This document shows, piece by piece, positions 28,039 through 37,799 of a DNA stretch of 64,000 nt. Position numbers and translations under genes: made by a program. The DNA comes from Aquiluna sp. KACHI24 (GTDB lineage: Bacteria; Actinomycetota; Actinomycetes; Actinomycetales; Microbacteriaceae). The notes beneath the pieces are model-generated. The model ran no database searches, was not told the DNA's origin, and saw only the letters and a program-made list of their open reading frames with translations. Each line of letters begins with the position of its first letter. Positions within the stretch are counted from its first letter, which is position 1. The stretch lies in the NCBI RefSeq assembly GCF_025997915.1, contig NZ_AP026677.1:434001-498000 (forward strand), in the 5' to 3' direction.

Positions 28039-28835
28039 TGCTCGATAACCCAGGATCCGACAGGATCAAGGGAGTATCACGCCTAAACCAGAAAGACGCC
28101 CGGACTGAGTCCGGGCTCTTTCTGCTTGATGGCCCACAAGGCCTAAAGGAGCTCAGTCGCAGGCCAGGGTTAGCGCACGAGATTTTTCTGACCGAGCTAG
28201 CCGCTGAACGCTACTTTGACGAGCTGAGCACGCTTGAGAGCGCTGGGGTTGAAATCACCTTGGTGTCAGAGCGCGTCATGGCGAAGCTCTCACAAACCAC
28301 CACACCTCAAGGGGTAGTGGCAGTTGTGAGCCAGATTGATACGAGCCTTAGTGAGGCGCTAGCGACCAGCCCAAAACTCGTGGTGGTTTTGGACCAGGCT
28401 CGAGACCCCGGTAATGCCGGAACCATTCTTCGCGCGGCCGATGCGGCAGGCGCAGACCTAGTCATCTTCTTGCAAGACTCGGTTGACCCCTATAACCCGA
28501 AGCTGGTTCGGTCAACGGCAGGCAGCATCCTTCATGTCCCCTTTGTTAGAGACGTAGCCCCAGGGGAGGCAATCTCGGCATTGAGGGCGGCAGGGTTGCA
28601 GGTATATGCGACGAGCGCGTCCGGAGAATCCATCACAACACTCCGTTCCTCCCTAACCTCACCAACGGCCTGGGTTTTTGGGAATGAGGCTCACGGGGTC
28701 AGCGACCAGGTTCAAGAAATGGCGGATCGCTTGGTTGCGCTCCCGATTTATGGGCAGGCAGAGTCATTGAACCTGGCCACTGCGGCATCAGTTTGTCTCT
28801 ATGCCTCCGCTTTCGAACAGCATTCCCAAGACTAA
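28038..28835 (+). CDS. TrmH/SpoU-family RNA 2'-O-methyltransferase
   Basis: 265 residues. A substrate-binding N-terminal domain (SGLFLLDGPQGLKEL) is followed by a SPOUT knot domain with the three family motifs: DPGNAGTILRAADAAGAD (about 119-136), FGNEAHG-type region, and ESLNLATAASVCLY (about 243-256). It methylates rRNA or tRNA; the exact site is unknown. The start overlaps the rplT stop. A terminator-like hairpin lies within the first 30 codons. The 3' end reads up to the pheS promoter. Confidence 0.92.
   Translation: MLDNPGSDRIKGVSRLNQKDARTESGLFLLDGPQGLKELSRRPGLAHEIFLTELAAERYFDELSTLESAGVEITLVSERVMAKLSQTTTPQGVVAVVSQIDTSLSEALATSPKLVVVLDQARDPGNAGTILRAADAAGADLVIFLQDSVDPYNPKLVRSTAGSILHVPFVRDVAPGEAISALRAAGLQVYATSASGESITTLRSSLTSPTAWVFGNEAHGVSDQVQEMADRLVALPIYGQAESLNLATAASVCLYASAFEQHSQD
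28090..28123 (+). terminator. Terminator-like hairpin inside the trmH-family coding region
   Basis: GCCCGGAC-TGA-GTCCGGGC (28098-28116) is a perfect 8-base stem with a 3-base loop, extended by AGAAAGA and TCTTTCT with one bulged C (28097). It lies 50-85 bases after the rplT stop, where an operon terminator would be expected, but in translated sequence. Termination or attenuation is an inference; the U-tract is interrupted. Confidence 0.4.
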
Positions 28836-28838
28836 ACT
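28833..28838 (+). promoter_or_regulatory. -10 box of pheS
   Basis: TAAACT lies 7 bases before GTG 28846, which fits a leaderless or nearly leaderless message and helps to choose that start. It includes the stop codon of the preceding gene. Confidence 0.45.
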
Positions 28839-28845
28839 TGTGCGG

Positions 28846-29880
28846 GTGCCTCTAGAACTCAATCAGCAGACGGTAGCGAAGGCTTTAGCCGAAGCGCTTG
28901 CCGATGTCAATGCCGCCAACACGTTCGCCGAGCTCAAGACCTTGAAGTCGTCTTTGGTGGGGGAAAGCTCGCAGTTGGCTCAGCTGAATGCCCTCATCCG
29001 TGATTTGCCTGCTGAGCAAAAAGCAGAGGCTGGCAAGCTGGTTGGGCAGGCTCGCGCCGAGTTAAACCAGGTATTCGCAAAAAGAGAGGCCGAACTCGAA
29101 GCTCTTGCTCTCGAGCAGCAGTTGCAGTCTGAATCCGTTGACCTGACCGCAAGCCCAAAGGTTTTGAGGCAGGGTGCTAGACACCCGCTTTCGCTCCTGA
29201 TGGATCAAATATCCGATGTGTTTGTCGGCATGGGATGGGAAATCGCAGACGGTCCGGAGCTTGAAAATGAGTGGTTCAACTTTGATGCATTGAACTTCCA
29301 CCCGGATCACCCGGCTCGCGCCATGCAGGACACATTTTTTGTGGCACCGGTGGAAAATCATTTGCTGCTTCGCACGCACACCTCACCAGTGCAGGTCAGG
29401 TCCATGTTGGAGCGCGACCTGCCCCTATATGTGCTGTGTCCGGGTCGAGTTTTCCGAACCGATGAGTTGGACGCTACTCACACCCCAGTGTTTCACCAAG
29501 TGGAAGGCCTTGCCGTTGACAAGGGTCTAACCATGGCTGACCTCAAGGGCACGCTAGAACATTTTGCTCGTGTGATGTTTGGACCCGAGGCCAAGATTCG
29601 CCTAAGGCCGAGTTTCTTTCCATTCACCGAGCCGTCCGCCGAGTTGGATGTGTGGCACCCTGGGGCGAAGGGTGGACCAAGATGGGTTGAGTGGGGAGGC
29701 TGCGGCATGGTGAATCCAAATGTGCTGCTAGCCGCGGGCATTGACCCAGAGATTTACTCCGGCTTTGCATTCGGAATGGGTATCGAGCGAACCTTGATGT
29801 TCCGAAATGGAGTGAGAGACATGCACGACATGGTCGAGGCTGACGTTCGCTTTTCACAGCAGTTTGGATCGGTGATCTAG
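28846..29880 (+). CDS. pheS: Phenylalanyl-tRNA synthetase alpha subunit
   Basis: Catalytic class II subunit of the (alpha-beta)2 enzyme, 344 residues. An N-terminal coiled coil (about 1-90) is followed by motif 1 around HPLSLLMDQISDVFVGMGW, motif 2 with FRTDELDATHTPVFHQVEG (about 204-222) and motif 3 GFAFGMGIERTLMF (about 306-319). The frame is open from 28801, but GTG 28846, 7 bases below a TAAACT box, gives the usual N-terminus (PLELNQQ); GTG 28840 is an alternative. It overlaps pheT by one base. Confidence 0.97.
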   Translation: MPLELNQQTVAKALAEALADVNAANTFAELKTLKSSLVGESSQLAQLNALIRDLPAEQKAEAGKLVGQARAELNQVFAKREAELEALALEQQLQSESVDLTASPKVLRQGARHPLSLLMDQISDVFVGMGWEIADGPELENEWFNFDALNFHPDHPARAMQDTFFVAPVENHLLLRTHTSPVQVRSMLERDLPLYVLCPGRVFRTDELDATHTPVFHQVEGLAVDKGLTMADLKGTLEHFARVMFGPEAKIRLRPSFFPFTEPSAELDVWHPGAKGGPRWVEWGGCGMVNPNVLLAAGIDPEIYSGFAFGMGIERTLMFRNGVRDMHDMVEADVRFSQQFGSVI

Positions 29881-32351
29881 TGAGAATTCCACTGAGCTGG
29901 CTCCGCGAATTCGTCGAGCTTCCGGACAATGCAACTCCCCATACCGTAATGGCCGAATTGGTGAGAGTGGGCCTAGAGGAGGAGGGGGCTCACGGCGGTG
30001 AATTGCGCGGCCCGATTGTGGTTGGCAAGGTCCTCGAGTTCGTCGAGGAAGAACAGTCAAATGGCAAAACCATTCGCTGGTGCCAAGTTGAGGTTGCCCC
30101 CGGTGTTGAAAATGGCATCGTTTGCGGCGCTCGCAACTTTTTCGCAGGCGACAAGGTAGTTGTAACCCTGCCAGGTGCGGCTTTGCCTGGCGGCTTTGAG
30201 ATTGCTGCCCGCAAGACTTACGGACACATCTCCGATGGCATGATTGCTTCCTCTCGCGAGCTTGGCCTCAGCGATGAGCATGACGGTATTTTGCGATTGG
30301 AGACACTAGGCCTAGATCCAGAGGTTGGAAGCGATGCGCTAGAGATTTTGGGTCTTGGTGAGTCTGCAGCAGAGGTGAATGTCACACCCGATCGCGGTTA
30401 TTGTCTCTCGATTCGCGGAATTGCCAGAGAGTACTCACATGCCTCTGGCGCAAGGTTCACTGATCCTGCAGCTCTTGTCAGCCCGCTAAAGGGCACTGGG
30501 ATCGAGCTGGAAGTCTCAGACCTTACTCCAATTCATAACAAACTCGGCTGCTCGAGCTTTCACCTGATTGGTGTGAGTGGGATTGATGCTCGGGCCAAGA
30601 CCCCCGGATGGATGGCTACGAGACTCAAGCTCGCAGGCATGCGCTCGATTTCAATTGCGGTTGACATCACAAACTACGTGATGCTCGAGCTTGGCCAACC
30701 GCTGCACGCCTACGATGCCGACAAGGTCCAAGGCGGATTCTCGGTGAGAAGAGCACATCAGGGTGAGTCGATCGAGACTCTAGATGGCAAAGAACGCATG
30801 CTTCATGCCGAAGACTTATTGATCTGCGACCACAGTGGTCCAATCGGTATCGCTGGGGTGATGGGCGGTGCGCGTACGGAGGTGTCCGAGAGCACCACGA
30901 GCGTAATCCTGGAAGCGGCCAATTTTGATCCGATTTCAATTGCTAGGAGTGCGCGTCGACACAAGCTTCCATCCGAGGCCTCCAAGCGCTTTGAGCGCGG
31001 TGTTGACCCGCTGGTTGGCAGAATTGCGGCAGCCCGAGCAGCTCAGCTTCTGGTTAAGCTAGCCGGAGGCAAGGTTGACGGAACCGGCGCTGATTTCAAC
31101 ACCGAGCAACCAGCGCTCCAAATTGAAATGCAGCTGTCTTTCCCAAGTGAATTGGTAGGGGCTGATTTCAGCGCAGAAGATGTTGTCTCAACACTCAGCA
31201 GCATTGGTTGTGAAGTGGAGGCCAATGGTGAGCTGCTCACGGTTGTCCCGCCAAGCTGGAGACCGGATCTTCGTCACAAAACGGATTTGGCAGAAGAGGT
31301 TGCCCGACTTGTCGGGTACGACAAGATTCCAGTTCGGCTTCCTGTCGCGCCCCCAGGGCGTGGTCTAACTCGCAGGCAGCAGCTGCGCCGCCGGGTTTTG
31401 GCTGCGCTGTCTGGATCCGGCATCACAGAAGTGCTCAACTACCCATTCCTGTCCGAGCAGCAGAACCAAATCTTCACCGGTGGCGAATCTGTGCGATTGG
31501 AGAATCCGCTTCAGGGTGAGTTCCCGGAGCTTCGCAAATCACTACTGCCTGGGTTGATTGTCGCTGCTCAACGTAATCTTTCGCGCAGCAATCTAGACGT
31601 GGCAATTTTTGAAGAGGGTTCGGTGTTTTTGCCAACCGATTCCGCTGCGGTTGCTGAATTGCCCGTGGGCAACCTTCGCCCGGCAGATTCCATGCTGGCC
31701 AGTCTGAATGCCTCAATTCCTGATCAGCCGCGCATGATCGCTTCGGTCATGCTCGGCAATTGGCTGGGTCAAGGCCCTTCGTTTGGAGCACAGCCAGTCA
31801 GTTATGCGCATGCGGTTAGCGCCGTTGGTCTGGTTGCAAAGGCAGCTGGACTGGAGGCCGAATTAGAGCAGGCCAAGATTCCAGGGTTCCACCCCGGTCG
31901 CGCAGGTTATGTTCTGGTAAACGGCAAAAGGGTGGGGGTTGTTGGTGAATTGCACCCGAGCGTTGCCAAGGATTTCCACATCTCGCAGGCGGTCGCAGCT
32001 TTTGAATTGAACCTCGATTTGATTCACGAGCTTGCGCCTGAGGTTTTGCAGGCTGGTGAGCTTCGGGTAATGACGGCAGCGACTCAAGATTTGTCGCTGG
32101 TGGTGGACAGCTCGATTTCGTCTGCTGAAATAGCCAAGGCAATCACCGAGGGGGCAGGGGAGCTACTCGAGAGCGTGGCACTGGTTGATGACTACCGCGG
32201 TCAGGGTATTGCGGAGGGCAAAAAATCCCTGACCTTCAATTTGGTATTCAGAGCGCAGGACAAGACTCTGACTCAACAAGAAGCTTCTGCTTCCCGAGAC
32301 GCTGCAGTAGCGTTGGCGAATCAAAGACACGGAGCGGAGCTGCGGGCTTAG
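29880..32351 (+). CDS. pheT: Phenylalanyl-tRNA synthetase beta subunit
   Basis: 823 residues with the full bacterial layout: EMAP-like tRNA-binding domain (about 40-150), B3/B4 editing region (about 210-390), B5 (about 400-475), the inactive class II-like core, and a ferredoxin-fold anticodon-binding domain (about 730-823). The GTG start overlaps the pheS stop by one base, ensuring equal amounts of both subunits. No truncation or frameshift. Confidence 0.97.
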   Translation: MRIPLSWLREFVELPDNATPHTVMAELVRVGLEEEGAHGGELRGPIVVGKVLEFVEEEQSNGKTIRWCQVEVAPGVENGIVCGARNFFAGDKVVVTLPGAALPGGFEIAARKTYGHISDGMIASSRELGLSDEHDGILRLETLGLDPEVGSDALEILGLGESAAEVNVTPDRGYCLSIRGIAREYSHASGARFTDPAALVSPLKGTGIELEVSDLTPIHNKLGCSSFHLIGVSGIDARAKTPGWMATRLKLAGMRSISIAVDITNYVMLELGQPLHAYDADKVQGGFSVRRAHQGESIETLDGKERMLHAEDLLICDHSGPIGIAGVMGGARTEVSESTTSVILEAANFDPISIARSARRHKLPSEASKRFERGVDPLVGRIAAARAAQLLVKLAGGKVDGTGADFNTEQPALQIEMQLSFPSELVGADFSAEDVVSTLSSIGCEVEANGELLTVVPPSWRPDLRHKTDLAEEVARLVGYDKIPVRLPVAPPGRGLTRRQQLRRRVLAALSGSGITEVLNYPFLSEQQNQIFTGGESVRLENPLQGEFPELRKSLLPGLIVAAQRNLSRSNLDVAIFEEGSVFLPTDSAAVAELPVGNLRPADSMLASLNASIPDQPRMIASVMLGNWLGQGPSFGAQPVSYAHAVSAVGLVAKAAGLEAELEQAKIPGFHPGRAGYVLVNGKRVGVVGELHPSVAKDFHISQAVAAFELNLDLIHELAPEVLQAGELRVMTAATQDLSLVVDSSISSAEIAKAITEGAGELLESVALVDDYRGQGIAEGKKSLTFNLVFRAQDKTLTQQEASASRDAAVALANQRHGAELRA

Positions 32352-33395
32352 ATGGTTTTCAAGGTAGCGGTAGCGGGTGCCAGCGGTTACGTAGGCGCGG
32401 AGTTGCTGCGCTTGATTGCAAATCATCCTCAGCTAGAACTGGGTGCCGTCACCGCAAATTCAAACGCTGGCGCAAGACTGGGCGACATTCATCCGCACCT
32501 TCGCAAGTATGCAGACCGAGTGCTTGAGCCGACCAATGCCGAGGTGCTCGCTGGTCACGATATCGTCTTTCTTGGCCTTCCTCACGGGACCTCTGCAGAG
32601 GTAGCAGCGATGTTGAGTGATGACTGCCTCGTGCTGGACTGTGGCGCAGACTTCCGCCTTGAAGATTCTGAGGCTTGGGAAAACTTTTATGGCACCGCCC
32701 ATGCTGGCACTTGGAGCTACGGGATGCCTGAGCTCACCCTTGCTTCAGGTGGCAAGCAGCGTGGCAAGCTCCGTGGTGTGCGCCGTATTGCTGTCCCGGG
32801 TTGCAATGTGACGGCCATCACTTTGGCCTTGGCGCCTGGCTTTACCGCCGGACTGTTTGACCCGCGCGACGTGGTATCAGTTTTGTCGGTAGGTACATCG
32901 GGTGCCGGTAGATCTTCGAAGGTTGAACTATCACACGCTGAGATTCACGGCTCAGCGAAGGCTTACGGAGTCGGCGGTGTGCACCGACACACTCCGGAAA
33001 TCGAACAGAACTTATCGAAGGCAGCCGGAGATCAGGTTCAGGTTTCATTCACACCCGTGTTGGTTCCAATGTCTAGAGGAATTTTGGCCGTGAACACGGT
33101 CAAGACGAACTACCGATTCTCGCTTGAGGCACTAGCCGAGGCCTATCGGGATGCTTACGCAGATGAGTATTTCGTAGAGGTTCTGGGGGATACTCAGCCG
33201 ATGACCGCGAGCGTTCTGGGATCCAATTCCGTTCAGATTGCGCTTGAGTACGACCAGCATGCAGGCAGGGTTGTGGTTACCTGTGCAATCGACAATTTGG
33301 TGAAGGGGACCGCGGGCGCAGCGATTCAAAGTATGAATCTTGCGCTTGGCATCCCGGAGACCACGGGACTTGAGATAAACGGAGTTGCTCCATGA
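32352..33395 (+). CDS. argC: N-acetyl-gamma-glutamyl-phosphate reductase
   Basis: Third step of arginine synthesis, 347 residues. NADP-binding [13 protein letters not shown] is at the N-terminus, and the catalytic cysteine is in [13 protein letters not shown] (about residues 148-160). GTSGAGR and the C-terminal [15 protein letters not shown] are conserved. It starts directly after the pheT stop with no room for its own promoter, so arginine genes appear to be read from upstream. It overlaps argJ by ATGA. Confidence 0.97.
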   Translation: MVFKVAVAGASGYVGAELLRLIANHPQLELGAVTANSNAGARLGDIHPHLRKYADRVLEPTNAEVLAGHDIVFLGLPHGTSAEVAAMLSDDCLVLDCGADFRLEDSEAWENFYGTAHAGTWSYGMPELTLASGGKQRGKLRGVRRIAVPGCNVTAITLALAPGFTAGLFDPRDVVSVLSVGTSGAGRSSKVELSHAEIHGSAKAYGVGGVHRHTPEIEQNLSKAAGDQVQVSFTPVLVPMSRGILAVNTVKTNYRFSLEALAEAYRDAYADEYFVEVLGDTQPMTASVLGSNSVQIALEYDQHAGRVVVTCAIDNLVKGTAGAAIQSMNLALGIPETTGLEINGVAP

Positions 33396-34543
33396 GTGTG
33401 ACATTTGCCAGTGGGTTCTTAGCATCCGGTGTCGCCTGTGGTCTGAAGTCATCTGGGAACAAGGACGTGGCGTTGGTCGTGAACCAGGGCCCCCTTAAAG
33501 CTGCAGCAGCTGTTTTCACGACTAATCGCGCCAAGGCTAACCCAATACTTTGGTCTCAAGAGGTCATCAAAGATGGTCAGGTAGAGGCGATTCTTTTGAA
33601 CTCAGGTGGTGCAAATTGCTACACCGGTGCACAGGGTTTCCAGACCACGCATGAATCGGCCGAACTGGTAGCAAAAGCTCTCGAGGTGGCGGCCGGTGAT
33701 GTCCTAGTTTGCTCAACGGGTTTGATCGGCGAGCAGCTTGACCGAGTGAAGCTGTACGCAGGGGTCCACGATGCAATTTCCACTCTTTCTGACAGTGGCG
33801 GTGAGGCTGCATCTTTGGCAATCATGACTACCGACTCCATTCCCAAACGCGCTCAGCGCCAGGGCGATGGTTATCGCATCGGTGGGATGGCAAAGGGAGC
33901 TGGAATGCTCGCCCCCGGGTTGGCAACAATGCTTGTGGTTATCACCACCGATGCGGTCATGACCTCGAAGGATCTCGATGCCGCCTTGCGCGAGGCAACC
34001 AGATTGAGCTTTGACCGACTTGATTCGGACGGCTGCATGTCAACGAACGATCAGGTTAGCCTGATGGCGTCTGGTGCCTCCGCGGTCAAGCCTGATTTTG
34101 CTGAATTCAGCGCTTTGTTGACAGAGCTGTGTAAAGACCTTGCGATCCAACTTCTCGAGGATGCCGAGGGCGCCAGCCACTCGATTCACATCCAAGTGCA
34201 GGGAGCTGATTCCGAGTCGGACGCGGTGGAGGTCGGCCGCTCAATTGCCAGAAACAATCTTTTCAAAGCTGCAATTTACGGCAACGACCCGAATTGGGGT
34301 CGAATCCTGGCAGCAATCGGCACTACAAATGCAAAGTTCGACCCCTACAACATAGATGTAACCATCAACGGGGTTATGGTCTCTTCACAGGGCGGACCTA
34401 AGGAAGACCGTAACTTAGTTGATTTCTCAGATAAGAGAGTCGACTTGGTTGTAAACCTCAACTCAGGCGACTCTGAGGCGACCATTGTCACTAACGATTT
34501 GACTCACGCCTACGTAACCGAGAACAGCGCATACTCCAGCTAA
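33392..34543 (+). CDS. argJ: Glutamate N-acetyltransferase / amino-acid acetyltransferase
   Basis: Recycles the acetyl group from N-acetylornithine to glutamate, 383 residues. It is made as a precursor that cuts itself before a threonine; the site is in [16 protein letters not shown] (about residues 168-183), with the threonine of ATML as nucleophile. [14 protein letters not shown] near the C-terminus is also typical. The ATG overlaps the argC stop and the stop overlaps argB. Confidence 0.96.
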   Translation: MSVTFASGFLASGVACGLKSSGNKDVALVVNQGPLKAAAAVFTTNRAKANPILWSQEVIKDGQVEAILLNSGGANCYTGAQGFQTTHESAELVAKALEVAAGDVLVCSTGLIGEQLDRVKLYAGVHDAISTLSDSGGEAASLAIMTTDSIPKRAQRQGDGYRIGGMAKGAGMLAPGLATMLVVITTDAVMTSKDLDAALREATRLSFDRLDSDGCMSTNDQVSLMASGASAVKPDFAEFSALLTELCKDLAIQLLEDAEGASHSIHIQVQGADSESDAVEVGRSIARNNLFKAAIYGNDPNWGRILAAIGTTNAKFDPYNIDVTINGVMVSSQGGPKEDRNLVDFSDKRVDLVVNLNSGDSEATIVTNDLTHAYVTENSAYSS

Positions 34544-35430
34544 TGATTCCTGCCAACCAAGACCAAGCCCTTGCTCAAATCAAGGCCCAGACTCTCATCG
34601 AATCGCTCGATTGGTTGCGCGAGTTTCACGGCAAGATCATGGTGGTGAAGTTTGGCGGTAACGCCATGGTTGATGCAGGGCTGCAACAGGCGTTTGCCCA
34701 AGACATGGCGTATTTACGCTTTGTTGGGATCCGGCCAGTCGTGGTTCACGGTGGTGGGCCCCAGATAACGGCGAGGTTGGCAGAAATGGGGATTCAGAGC
34801 GAATTCCGTCACGGTTTCCGCTACACCGATGAGCAGACCATCAGCGTGGTGCGGGATGTGCTTCGCAATCAGGTGAGTGCTTCCTTGGCCGCCATGATCG
34901 AATCCGCCGGAGCGAATGCGGTCGTGCTCTCGGGTGAGGACGATGACTTATTCAAGGCCGAAAAGGTCACCGCGAAGACTCCAGCTGGTGAAGTTGATTT
35001 AGGTCTTGTCGGTGAGGTCAGGACGGTCAATCCTCGTGCTGTGCTGGCGGCACTTGAACGCGGCAGTATTCCAGTTATCTCCACCGTCGCGCCCACTGTT
35101 TTCGGAGAGTTACTGAACGTAAATGCCGATCTCGCGGCTGCCTCGCTTGCGGTGGCGCTGGGTGCCGAGAAGATCATGGTGCTCACCGACGTAGCGGGCC
35201 TATACGCAGATTGGCCAAACTTGGATTCTTTGGTTTCGGAGATCACATCCAGTGAGTTGCGAGAGCTGCTGCCTCGCTTAGAGAGCGGCATGATTCCTAA
35301 AATGCAGGCTTGCCTGGCCGCAGTGGATGGCGGAGTTCCAAAGGCTCACGTCATTGATGGCCGGCAGCCACACAGTATCCTGCTGGAGATCTTCACAAAA
35401 GCAGGCGTTGGCACCCAGGTCACGAGGTAG
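34543..35430 (+). CDS. argB: Acetylglutamate kinase
   Basis: Second step of arginine synthesis, 295 residues. The amino-acid kinase fold is shown by VKFGGNAM (about residues 36-43), VVHGGGPQI (about 67-75), VLTDVAGLY (about 212-220) and GMIPKMQA. An N-terminal extension of about 25 residues is of the kind present in arginine-inhibited enzymes, so feedback control is likely. argF follows 2 bases later; argD, which usually intervenes, is missing. Confidence 0.97.
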   Translation: MIPANQDQALAQIKAQTLIESLDWLREFHGKIMVVKFGGNAMVDAGLQQAFAQDMAYLRFVGIRPVVVHGGGPQITARLAEMGIQSEFRHGFRYTDEQTISVVRDVLRNQVSASLAAMIESAGANAVVLSGEDDDLFKAEKVTAKTPAGEVDLGLVGEVRTVNPRAVLAALERGSIPVISTVAPTVFGELLNVNADLAAASLAVALGAEKIMVLTDVAGLYADWPNLDSLVSEITSSELRELLPRLESGMIPKMQACLAAVDGGVPKAHVIDGRQPHSILLEIFTKAGVGTQVTR

Positions 35431-35432
35431 AG

Positions 35433-36368
35433 ATGACTAGGCACTTCCTAAAAGACGATGACATCACCCCAGCCGAGCAGGCCGAGATTCTCGAGCTCGC
35501 TATCGCCTTGAAAAAGGACCCCTACAGTGAAAAAGTCTTCGCTGGACCGAAGACTGTCGCGCTCATTTTTGATAAGACATCCACCCGCACCCGAGTCTCC
35601 TTCTCCGTTGGAGTGTCAGACCTCGGGGGAGTGCCACTAGTGATGGACTCCGGTACTTCCCAGCTCGGTGCCAAGGAGTCGGTAGCTGATACAGCGCGAG
35701 TGCTTGAGCGTCAGGTTGCTCAGATTGTTTGGCGCACCTACGCCCAGTCGGGCCTTGAGGAGATGGCGCAGCACTCCCGAGTGCCGGTCATTAACTCACT
35801 AAGCGATAGTTGGCACCCCTGCCAGTTGCTGGCCGATTTGATGACAATCCGCGAGCACTTTGGTCACACCGATGGCGTGAAGATTGCCTACATCGGCGAT
35901 GCGGCAAACAACATGGGCAACAGCTACTTGATTGCCTGTGCCATGGCCGGCATGCACGTATCAATTGGCGCTCCTGCGCGTTATCAACCAGACGTCGAAG
36001 TGGTTAGGCGCGCTCAGGAGATCGCCAAGCAGTTTGGGTCAGTCATCGAAGTGCACGAGCGTCCCGAGGATGCTGTGCGTCATGCTCACGTTGTTGCAAC
36101 CGACACCTGGGTTTCCATGGGCATGGAAAAAGAGAAGCAAAAGCGAATCAAGATGTTCGCGGACTACACGGTGACCAACCGACTGCTCGAACTGGCCGAC
36201 CCTTCGGTGATCTTCCTGCACTGCTTGCCTGCGTATCGCGGATACGAGGTGGCCGCTGATGTCATAGACGGTCCGCGGTCATTTATTTGGGAAGAGGCGG
36301 AGAATCGCCTGCATGCTCAAAAGGCTCTGATGGTCTGGCTGGATCGTCAACAAAAACTGGGCAAGTAA
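35433..36368 (+). CDS. argF: Ornithine carbamoyltransferase
   Basis: Makes citrulline from ornithine and carbamoyl phosphate, 311 residues. Carbamoyl-phosphate site DKTSTRTRVSF (about residues 48-58), HPCQLLADLMT (about 127-137) and the ornithine loop HCLPAYRGYEV (about 262-272) are all intact. Its start is 2 bases after argB. In many actinobacteria argD precedes and argR follows; here argH follows directly after 30 bases. Confidence 0.97.
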   Translation: MTRHFLKDDDITPAEQAEILELAIALKKDPYSEKVFAGPKTVALIFDKTSTRTRVSFSVGVSDLGGVPLVMDSGTSQLGAKESVADTARVLERQVAQIVWRTYAQSGLEEMAQHSRVPVINSLSDSWHPCQLLADLMTIREHFGHTDGVKIAYIGDAANNMGNSYLIACAMAGMHVSIGAPARYQPDVEVVRRAQEIAKQFGSVIEVHERPEDAVRHAHVVATDTWVSMGMEKEKQKRIKMFADYTVTNRLLELADPSVIFLHCLPAYRGYEVAADVIDGPRSFIWEEAENRLHAQKALMVWLDRQQKLGK

Positions 36369-36398
36369 ACTCAGCACAACTCTGGTTTCGAGGTATTG

Positions 36399-37799
36399 AT
36401 GGCACAGACAAACGATGCACTTTGGGGCGGCAGGTTCGCCGCTGGCCCCGATGACGCCTTGGCCGCACTGAGTAAGTCAACTCATTTCGACTGGCGGTTG
36501 GCCACATATGACTTGGCTGGCACTCGCGCTCACCTGGTAGCGCTGCAAGCAGCTGGGTATCTCGATTCGGATGAATTCAGGATTCTGACCGATGCCTGCC
36601 ACGAGCTTGAAAAACGAGTGCGTTCCGGGTCATTCCTCCCAAAGCCCTCCGAAGAGGACGTACATGCAGCACTTGAGCGCGGGCTCATGGAGATTGCAGG
36701 AGCTGATCTCGCAGGCAAAGTACGTGCCGGAAGATCCAGAAATGATCAGATTGCTACCCTGATCCGCTCCTACCTATTAGATGCGGCTGAGGTTATCGAA
36801 GCTCAGCTTTTGGATTACCTAGAGGCTTTGGCAACTCAGGCTGAGGCTCATGTTGGTGTTGCGATGCCAGGTCGGACTCATTTCCAGCATGCTCAACCGG
36901 TGCTGCTGTCTCATCACTTATTGGCACATGCCTGGCCCATGGTCAGAAATCTGCAGCGATTGGAAAACTGGCGGTCGCGAGCAAAGCTGTCGCCATATGG
37001 CGCCGGTGCGTTGGCTGGTAACACACTAGGTCTTGACCCAAAGCTGGTTGCCAGCGAACTCGGCTTTGTTGGAACCACCGAGAACAGCATGGATGCGACC
37101 TCGTCTAGAGATGTGGTTGCCGAGTTTCAGTTTGTGGCTACCTTGATTGCGGTGGATCTATCTCGCTTTGCTGAGGAGATCGTGATTTGGTCGAGCTATG
37201 AATTTGATTACATCAAGTTGGATGATGCGTATTCGACCGGCTCTTCGATCATGCCGCAAAAGAAGAACCCTGACATTGCAGAGCTGGCCAGAGGTAAAGC
37301 TGGCAGAGTAATTGGAAACCTGGCCGGCCTGTTGGCCACCATGAAGGGTTTGCCGCTGAGTTACAACCGTGATTTGCAGGAGGACAAGGAGCCGGTATTC
37401 GACTCCGTAGACACCCTGCTGCTGGTGCTTCCCGCTTTCACTGGAATGGTGCGGACCCTGACTTTCAACACCGCAAGGCTCGAGGCGCTAGCACCGATGG
37501 GCTACTCCTTGGCGACGGATGTTGCCGAGTGGTTGGTGAAGAAGGGTGTGCCATTCCGTGTGGCTCACGAGATTACCGGTGCATTGGTAAAGGAGTGCGA
37601 AGGGCTTGGTATCGAGCTTGCCGATGCTTCGGATGAGCTGTTGGCAAAGGTCTCGCCGCTACTTGATGGCTCAGTGCGTGAGGTGACCAGCGTTGGTGCA
37701 GCCATTGCAGGTCGCGATGGTGCCGGCGGAACAGCGCTATCCCAGGTTCTTGAGCAGTTGCTCGCAATAAGAAAGCTTGCTCCGAGAAGGGACGCATAA
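36399..37799 (+). CDS. argH: Argininosuccinate lyase
   Basis: Last step of arginine synthesis, 466 residues. The fumarase/aspartase signature [11 protein letters not shown] is at about residues 280-290. WGGRF near the N-terminus and [14 protein letters not shown] and [10 protein letters not shown] in the core are typical. ATG 36399 with GAGG at 36390-36393 is preferred to TTG 36396. argG, which makes its substrate, is not in this cluster. The tyrS GTG follows immediately after the TAA. Confidence 0.97.
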   Translation: MAQTNDALWGGRFAAGPDDALAALSKSTHFDWRLATYDLAGTRAHLVALQAAGYLDSDEFRILTDACHELEKRVRSGSFLPKPSEEDVHAALERGLMEIAGADLAGKVRAGRSRNDQIATLIRSYLLDAAEVIEAQLLDYLEALATQAEAHVGVAMPGRTHFQHAQPVLLSHHLLAHAWPMVRNLQRLENWRSRAKLSPYGAGALAGNTLGLDPKLVASELGFVGTTENSMDATSSRDVVAEFQFVATLIAVDLSRFAEEIVIWSSYEFDYIKLDDAYSTGSSIMPQKKNPDIAELARGKAGRVIGNLAGLLATMKGLPLSYNRDLQEDKEPVFDSVDTLLLVLPAFTGMVRTLTFNTARLEALAPMGYSLATDVAEWLVKKGVPFRVAHEITGALVKECEGLGIELADASDELLAKVSPLLDGSVREVTSVGAAIAGRDGAGGTALSQVLEQLLAIRKLAPRRDA

